Below are positions 29,758-33,583 of a stretch of DNA of 33,583 bases, in pieces. The DNA is taken from the NCBI GenBank assembly GCA_903824965.1, contig CAIJYR010000037.1, positions 1 through 33,583 of the forward strand, in the 5' to 3' direction. The notes under the pieces were generated by a model that was given only the letters and a program-made list of their open reading frames with translations, did no database searches and was not told the origin of the DNA. The translations under genes were made by a program, and so were the position numbers. Each line of letters opens with the position of its first letter. Position 1 is the stretch's first letter. Source of the stretch: an uncultured Thiotrichales bacterium. Lineage in GTDB: Bacteria > Pseudomonadota > Gammaproteobacteria > CAIRSR01.

Positions 29758-29825
29758 TGTTACACCGCTCCACCAGCAGAGCAGACTCCGCTAGGTGGAA
29801 CGGGTAGAGCGACTCAACTGTAACA
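29758..29825. repeat. 68-bp nested inverted repeat
   Basis: TGTTACA (29758-29764)/TGTAACA (29819-29825); CGCTC (29766-29770)/GAGCG (29807-29811); TCCACC (29769-29774)/GGTGGA (29794-29799). Confidence 0.6.
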
Positions 29826-29826
29826 C

Positions 29827-30270
29827 CTAAAACAAGGTATGTTTCGAGCTTGGAAACCCGAACCATTCCTGCCGTTTCACATTGCTATTCCCATCCATCG
29901 CGTACTCGTACAGTCCTGGTGGTGTCGCGAACCAAGGAAACTGCTTCATGGCGTCCGGCCTGGTATGGGCACGCAATACCAAGTAGCCGTGATCATCGGT
30001 GAACGCTTCATACACGAACTTCGCATCCGGCGGTATCGTCACGTTGATTGAGCTAGGTAGGTGCGATTCTGTGAACAGCGCAAACGGCTGCTGCTTGTTG
30101 AGCAACTCCACCTCTGCTTTGGCGAGTGCATCCACTGTTTGTTGTACGGTTCCAATGGTCGAGGTCATCCCCATCTTGGCAATCACTGCCCAAGCAACCG
30201 CAAACAGCATACAGAAGGTTCCTCCTGCCCAAAACACAGCAATCAGAAAACGCTCGGCGCCACTCGACAT
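29827..30270 (-). CDS. Small membrane-anchored protein of unknown function
   Basis: 147 aa; one N-terminal TM (FLIAVFWAGGTFCMLFAVAWAVI); start lies 2 nt from the secretin stop, suggesting translational coupling. Confidence 0.6.
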   Translation of the reverse strand: MSSGAERFLIAVFWAGGTFCMLFAVAWAVIAKMGMTSTIGTVQQTVDALAKAEVELLNKQQPFALFTESHLPSSINVTIPPDAKFVYEAFTDDHGYLVLRAHTRPDAMKQFPWFATPPGLYEYAMDGNSNVKRQEWFGFPSSKHTLF

Positions 30271-30271
30271 G

Positions 30272-32488
30272 TCACTCGTCCTCTACCACACGGCGGGCAC
30301 CCAACGCATGATCTTGGAGGGTGTGACGATCTTCTTCCAAAATAGCCCGTTGGTGGTACATATAGTCCCGTGCACCGACATCATAAGCCGTCAATGTCTT
30401 GCTATCGACCAGTTTCGGCGTGATGAAGAAGATGGTTTCCTTATGATTTAAGTTGGCCGTCTTGCTGCGAAACAAGTTCCCCAGTATGGGAATGTCCATC
30501 AGACCCACCACACCGCTGTCCCCTTCCAGATTGCTGTCTTGGAACAGACCACCGAGCACAAAAGTGTCCCCATCCGGGACGATGACATTGCTCTGTACTT
30601 CCTTTTCGTCTGTGGTGAGTGCAGCACTGAAGGAGGAGTTCTTGGCATCGATATTCAAACGAACCAGTTGCCGGAAATCGGCCACCTTCAAGGGATCAAT
30701 GACGCTAGGGGTGATCTGCATTTCCAGACCCGCATCCACCGTCTTGATGTCGGAACGTGTGCCATCGCCTGTCGTGACCGGAATGCTCACCTTCGTCTTA
30801 CTGGTGATTTTGGCCAGCACATTGTTCAAAGTCACCACATGTGGAGACGCAAGAACCTGCGCTTTGTCCTGGCTCTGCAACGCATTCAGTTGCATGGCCA
30901 AGGCACCCTTCGATCCTTGCAACACATAAGAGAGCAATCCCGCACCCGCTCCGCCAGAAAGGGGCAACAACGTGATGGGGTCTGTGAGGGGTGTCCGGGT
31001 GGAAGCACTCGTTACCGTTAGAGGGCTAGTAGACGTAACACCCCCAGTCGTCACCGATACTCCACCAGTAGACGCTACAGTCGTTGAGTAACCAGGCCCT
31101 GAATTCGTTGTTCCAGAGCCAGCTGCTGAGGGCGTAGTAGATCCGTTAAGAAAGACTTGCGTTGTTCCCGTACTCCTCGCCACGCCATAGTAGGAGGCAA
31201 CATTTTGGGCTGCACTGGCGGCCAAAGAGCCTGCAGCTGATCCGGTGCTAATCCCCACCGCGCCGTTGGCACCACCCGCATTGGTGGCGGCACCCCACTG
31301 CACCCCGAGGTTACGACTCGTGCCTGATTCGGCTTGGACGATCATCACCTCCAGGTCGATCGACGGCATCTGTTTGTCGAGATCCCCGATGATCTTTTTC
31401 ACATTGTTGATGACATCGGGTGGAGCCTCAACGATCACAGAGTTGGTACGCAGATCGATGGCAAATTTAGGTTTAGGCATCTCGCAAGGTTTCGACTCTG
31501 CACCACTGTTAGGCGAGGACGTGTAGGAACCAAAACCAGAGGCCGTTTGGGAGGATGTACTGCCTCCCGTGCTAGCATCATTTCCCTGGCTGGGACTCTT
31601 TCTGAAATGAGCAGCGGGATCCTGCTCAGAACCTGAGGAAGCAGGCGCACCTTGCACAGCGTTGCTATTTTCCTCGAACAAAGAGCGCAGGGTCGCATCC
31701 ATGCCAGGGACGCTTATTTTCTCGCCCTGGAAGGCAAGGGTGGTAGGGCCAACACTCGCAAAATGCACGGGGATAATCTGCATCGTCACAGACCGTCTCG
31801 CGATGATCTGTTCCTCAAGGCACTTCGCACGATTTTCGCTGTCACGCAAACGGATTTCACCCGCTTTTGAATCAAGATCACTGGTACGCAGCTTGGCCCG
31901 TGCGTCATCTCCCGACTGTCGATCGGCAGCACCCTTCTCTATCTTGCTGATAAAATCCTTCGCGCGGATCACAGACTTGGTAGACCCTTTCAGCAAAATG
32001 GAACGGGTCTCGGAATCGGCTTTTGCCTCTAGATCGGCATTCACCACGCCCAAACGCTTTAACGCCGCCAGCATGAGTTCAGGGGTCGTGTACTGTAGCG
32101 GAACCAAATCTTGGGTGGCACTGCTTGCTGCGACAATGGTGATCTGGTTCGTGGTCTTATCGTAGGTATAAGACAGGTAAAGCTCCGCCATAATCTTGTT
32201 AAAGGCAGAGTGCAGATCAAGGTGTGCCTTGTCATCAAAATTGAAATTCACCGTACCCACGACATCCGGGTTGACGATCACAACCATGTCTTTGTTGTTG
32301 ATCGACAATATCTTTCTCAACACATCGGCCACAGGTTCCTGGTGCGAATCTCGAATGAAAAGATCATTGCGCCAGTCAATGACAGCGCCCGCATCCTCCG
32401 CTCTGGCCCCCCACTGCAACCCGGCCAGGAACAGAAAAGCCACCACCACCGCCCACCCTCTACGACGACCTGCTTGTGTATCGCTCAT
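30272..32488 (-). CDS. Secretin (GspD/PilQ/MshL family)
   Basis: 738 aa with signal peptide; N-domains, LEVMIVQAESGTSRNLGVQWG, VLASPHVVTLNNVLAKI, GDTFVLGGLFQDS..., GLMDIPILGNLFRSKTANLNHKETIFFITPKLV. Confidence 0.93.
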   Translation of the reverse strand: MSDTQAGRRRGWAVVVAFLFLAGLQWGARAEDAGAVIDWRNDLFIRDSHQEPVADVLRKILSINNKDMVVIVNPDVVGTVNFNFDDKAHLDLHSAFNKIMAELYLSYTYDKTTNQITIVAASSATQDLVPLQYTTPELMLAALKRLGVVNADLEAKADSETRSILLKGSTKSVIRAKDFISKIEKGAADRQSGDDARAKLRTSDLDSKAGEIRLRDSENRAKCLEEQIIARRSVTMQIIPVHFASVGPTTLAFQGEKISVPGMDATLRSLFEENSNAVQGAPASSGSEQDPAAHFRKSPSQGNDASTGGSTSSQTASGFGSYTSSPNSGAESKPCEMPKPKFAIDLRTNSVIVEAPPDVINNVKKIIGDLDKQMPSIDLEVMIVQAESGTSRNLGVQWGAATNAGGANGAVGISTGSAAGSLAASAAQNVASYYGVARSTGTTQVFLNGSTTPSAAGSGTTNSGPGYSTTVASTGGVSVTTGGVTSTSPLTVTSASTRTPLTDPITLLPLSGGAGAGLLSYVLQGSKGALAMQLNALQSQDKAQVLASPHVVTLNNVLAKITSKTKVSIPVTTGDGTRSDIKTVDAGLEMQITPSVIDPLKVADFRQLVRLNIDAKNSSFSAALTTDEKEVQSNVIVPDGDTFVLGGLFQDSNLEGDSGVVGLMDIPILGNLFRSKTANLNHKETIFFITPKLVDSKTLTAYDVGARDYMYHQRAILEEDRHTLQDHALGARRVVEDE

Positions 32489-32623
32489 CCCCCACCTCTG
32501 GTGTACTGCTCGCCGTCTGCCAAGCCCACAATGGAATTAAAATGTTCAGTTTTCTTCTCGAATGCGCCCTGCTGAGTAGCACCCGCACACCACGACACAC
32601 AGCAGTCCGTGCGTCTCAAGACG

Positions 32624-33319
32624 CTACCGAAACTCAACCCACGATGGGTACCGTAGGGTTGCCCACCGGCTCGCTGCTGTTTCCGTCTGCTTGGCAGCAC
32701 TCGCTTCCAAGCCGGAGACAGTATTCTTGACCTCTTCTACAGACTTCACAGGGCCGCTCAGCAGGAGGGAGTTAGTTGCCGTGTCTTCCGATACAAACAC
32801 ATCACTGCCAAACACGCGCACACACACAACGCCCTGCGAAGAAACACATGCCTCACGATGCGGATAGAGATTTCCGATTGCGTCACGTACCGCATGTGCA
32901 CTCAGATACCGCAACGCTATCCATGTCTGGTGGGCGGATGCATCAGCATCCATCCTGAAGGCAATTTCTTTGGCCATCCGCACAGAGGTCGCATCCCCCC
33001 TCACCACGAGGACATTGCTGGCTTCGTCTGAGGAGACAGAGACCTTGATGCTGAGCTTCTTCAGAGTCTCTCCGACGTTGCCGACTTGCGCATACCGCAG
33101 CGAAATCAGCGACTCTTGCGCCATCCCACCCCAATGTCTGGCATGTCTGTGATGTTTGTCGGCCTTGTGAGGCACACCTTTAGGCATGGGAGCCGCGTGC
33201 TGGTCAGTCGCGGAGGACTGTACAGGATCCGCAGCCTGCACTTCCCCCAGCAAGCCCACTATCACCACACCAGCTAGCACCTGATAGACACGACGACCTG
33301 CTCTCTTGCTCATTTCCAT
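32624..33319 (-). CDS. Secreted protein with two secretin N-domain-like repeats
   Basis: Signal peptide (RRVYQVLAGVVIVGLLGEVQA) then two related units: SLRYAQVGNVGETLKKLS...SNVLVVRGDATSVRMAKEIAFRMD and ALRYLSAHAVRDAIGNL...TNSLLLSGPVKSVEEVKNTVSGLE. Start chosen at an internal Met; 33343 and 33313 are alternatives. Confidence 0.6.
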   Translation of the reverse strand: MEMSKRAGRRVYQVLAGVVIVGLLGEVQAADPVQSSATDQHAAPMPKGVPHKADKHHRHARHWGGMAQESLISLRYAQVGNVGETLKKLSIKVSVSSDEASNVLVVRGDATSVRMAKEIAFRMDADASAHQTWIALRYLSAHAVRDAIGNLYPHREACVSSQGVVCVRVFGSDVFVSEDTATNSLLLSGPVKSVEEVKNTVSGLEASAAKQTETAASRWATLRYPSWVEFR

Positions 33320-33473
33320 CACCCCGATGCGTTTTTTAGCCAACCAAGATCGCCGAAATCACCAACGTGAACTCGGACATCCCAACACACAGCCATTATG
33401 CTACGGAGATGTGGCAGATTCAATTACCTCTACTGGGTAAGGTCAAAAAAGTTTTAACCAAGTAATCAGGGAA

Positions 33474-33539
33474 GTCGCCATTTTTCGCGAGACCCGACTG
33501 GGACATCCCAGTCGCCGTCGGGAGCGAAAAATTGGCGAC
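33474..33539. repeat. 66-bp imperfect palindrome (REP/MITE-like) near the right window edge
   Basis: GTCGCCATTTTTCGC (33474-33488) pairs with GCGAAAAATTGGCGAC (33524-33539) with one bulged base; inside, CCCGAC (33493-33498)/GTCGGG (33517-33522) or alternatively ACTGGG (33497-33502)/CCCAGT (33507-33512). Confidence 0.75.
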
Positions 33540-33583
33540 ATGCCGTGCCTTCGGCGCCCGCGCCGCCCTGCGTCCGCCACGAC

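Noticed and set aside
32485-32700. 71-aa ORF bridging the N-domain protein and secretin, possible frameshifted continuation
   Set aside because: The sequence does not resemble a continuation of the N-domain repeats; more likely an incidental frame.

Overview
33.6 kb bacterial chromosomal window, probably proteobacterial. The left ~13.6 kb is mostly housekeeping: tgt, gatA and gatC (minus), then coaBC, a membrane-anchored phosphomannomutase/phosphoglucomutase, mutS and a Zn/Mn-type ABC substrate-binding protein (plus), then a pseudo-dihydroorotase (PyrC'-like) and pyrB (minus). From ~13.75 to 33.34 kb, all genes lie on the minus strand and form one type IV filament (T4P/MSHA/T2SS-like) cluster: secretin N-domain-like protein, secretin, small membrane protein, lipoprotein, pilin, multi-TM TPR GT-C-like protein, tandem Ser/Thr kinase-FGE-fold protein, twin-FHA assembly ATPase, GspF/PilC platform, PilM-PilN fusion, PilO-like protein, lytic transglycosylase and three minor pseudopilins. 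The most interesting signal is a kinase/FHA phosphosignalling module built into this filament machine. A protein with two intact Ser/Thr kinase domains and an FGE-like domain is encoded 8 nt upstream of an assembly ATPase carrying two FHA domains. The ATPase linkers contain five D-x-T motifs, including DKTLVFR, which resembles the GarA/OdhI ETTSVFR phospho-motif. Other notable signals: a Ser-to-Gly change at the catalytic phosphoserine of the phosphohexomutase; a pseudo-DHOase lacking its zinc histidines; an IS605/omega-RNA-like structured intergenic remnant inside the pilus cluster; and large palindromic structures at both window edges. All functional calls come from reading the translated proteins; no database search was run.
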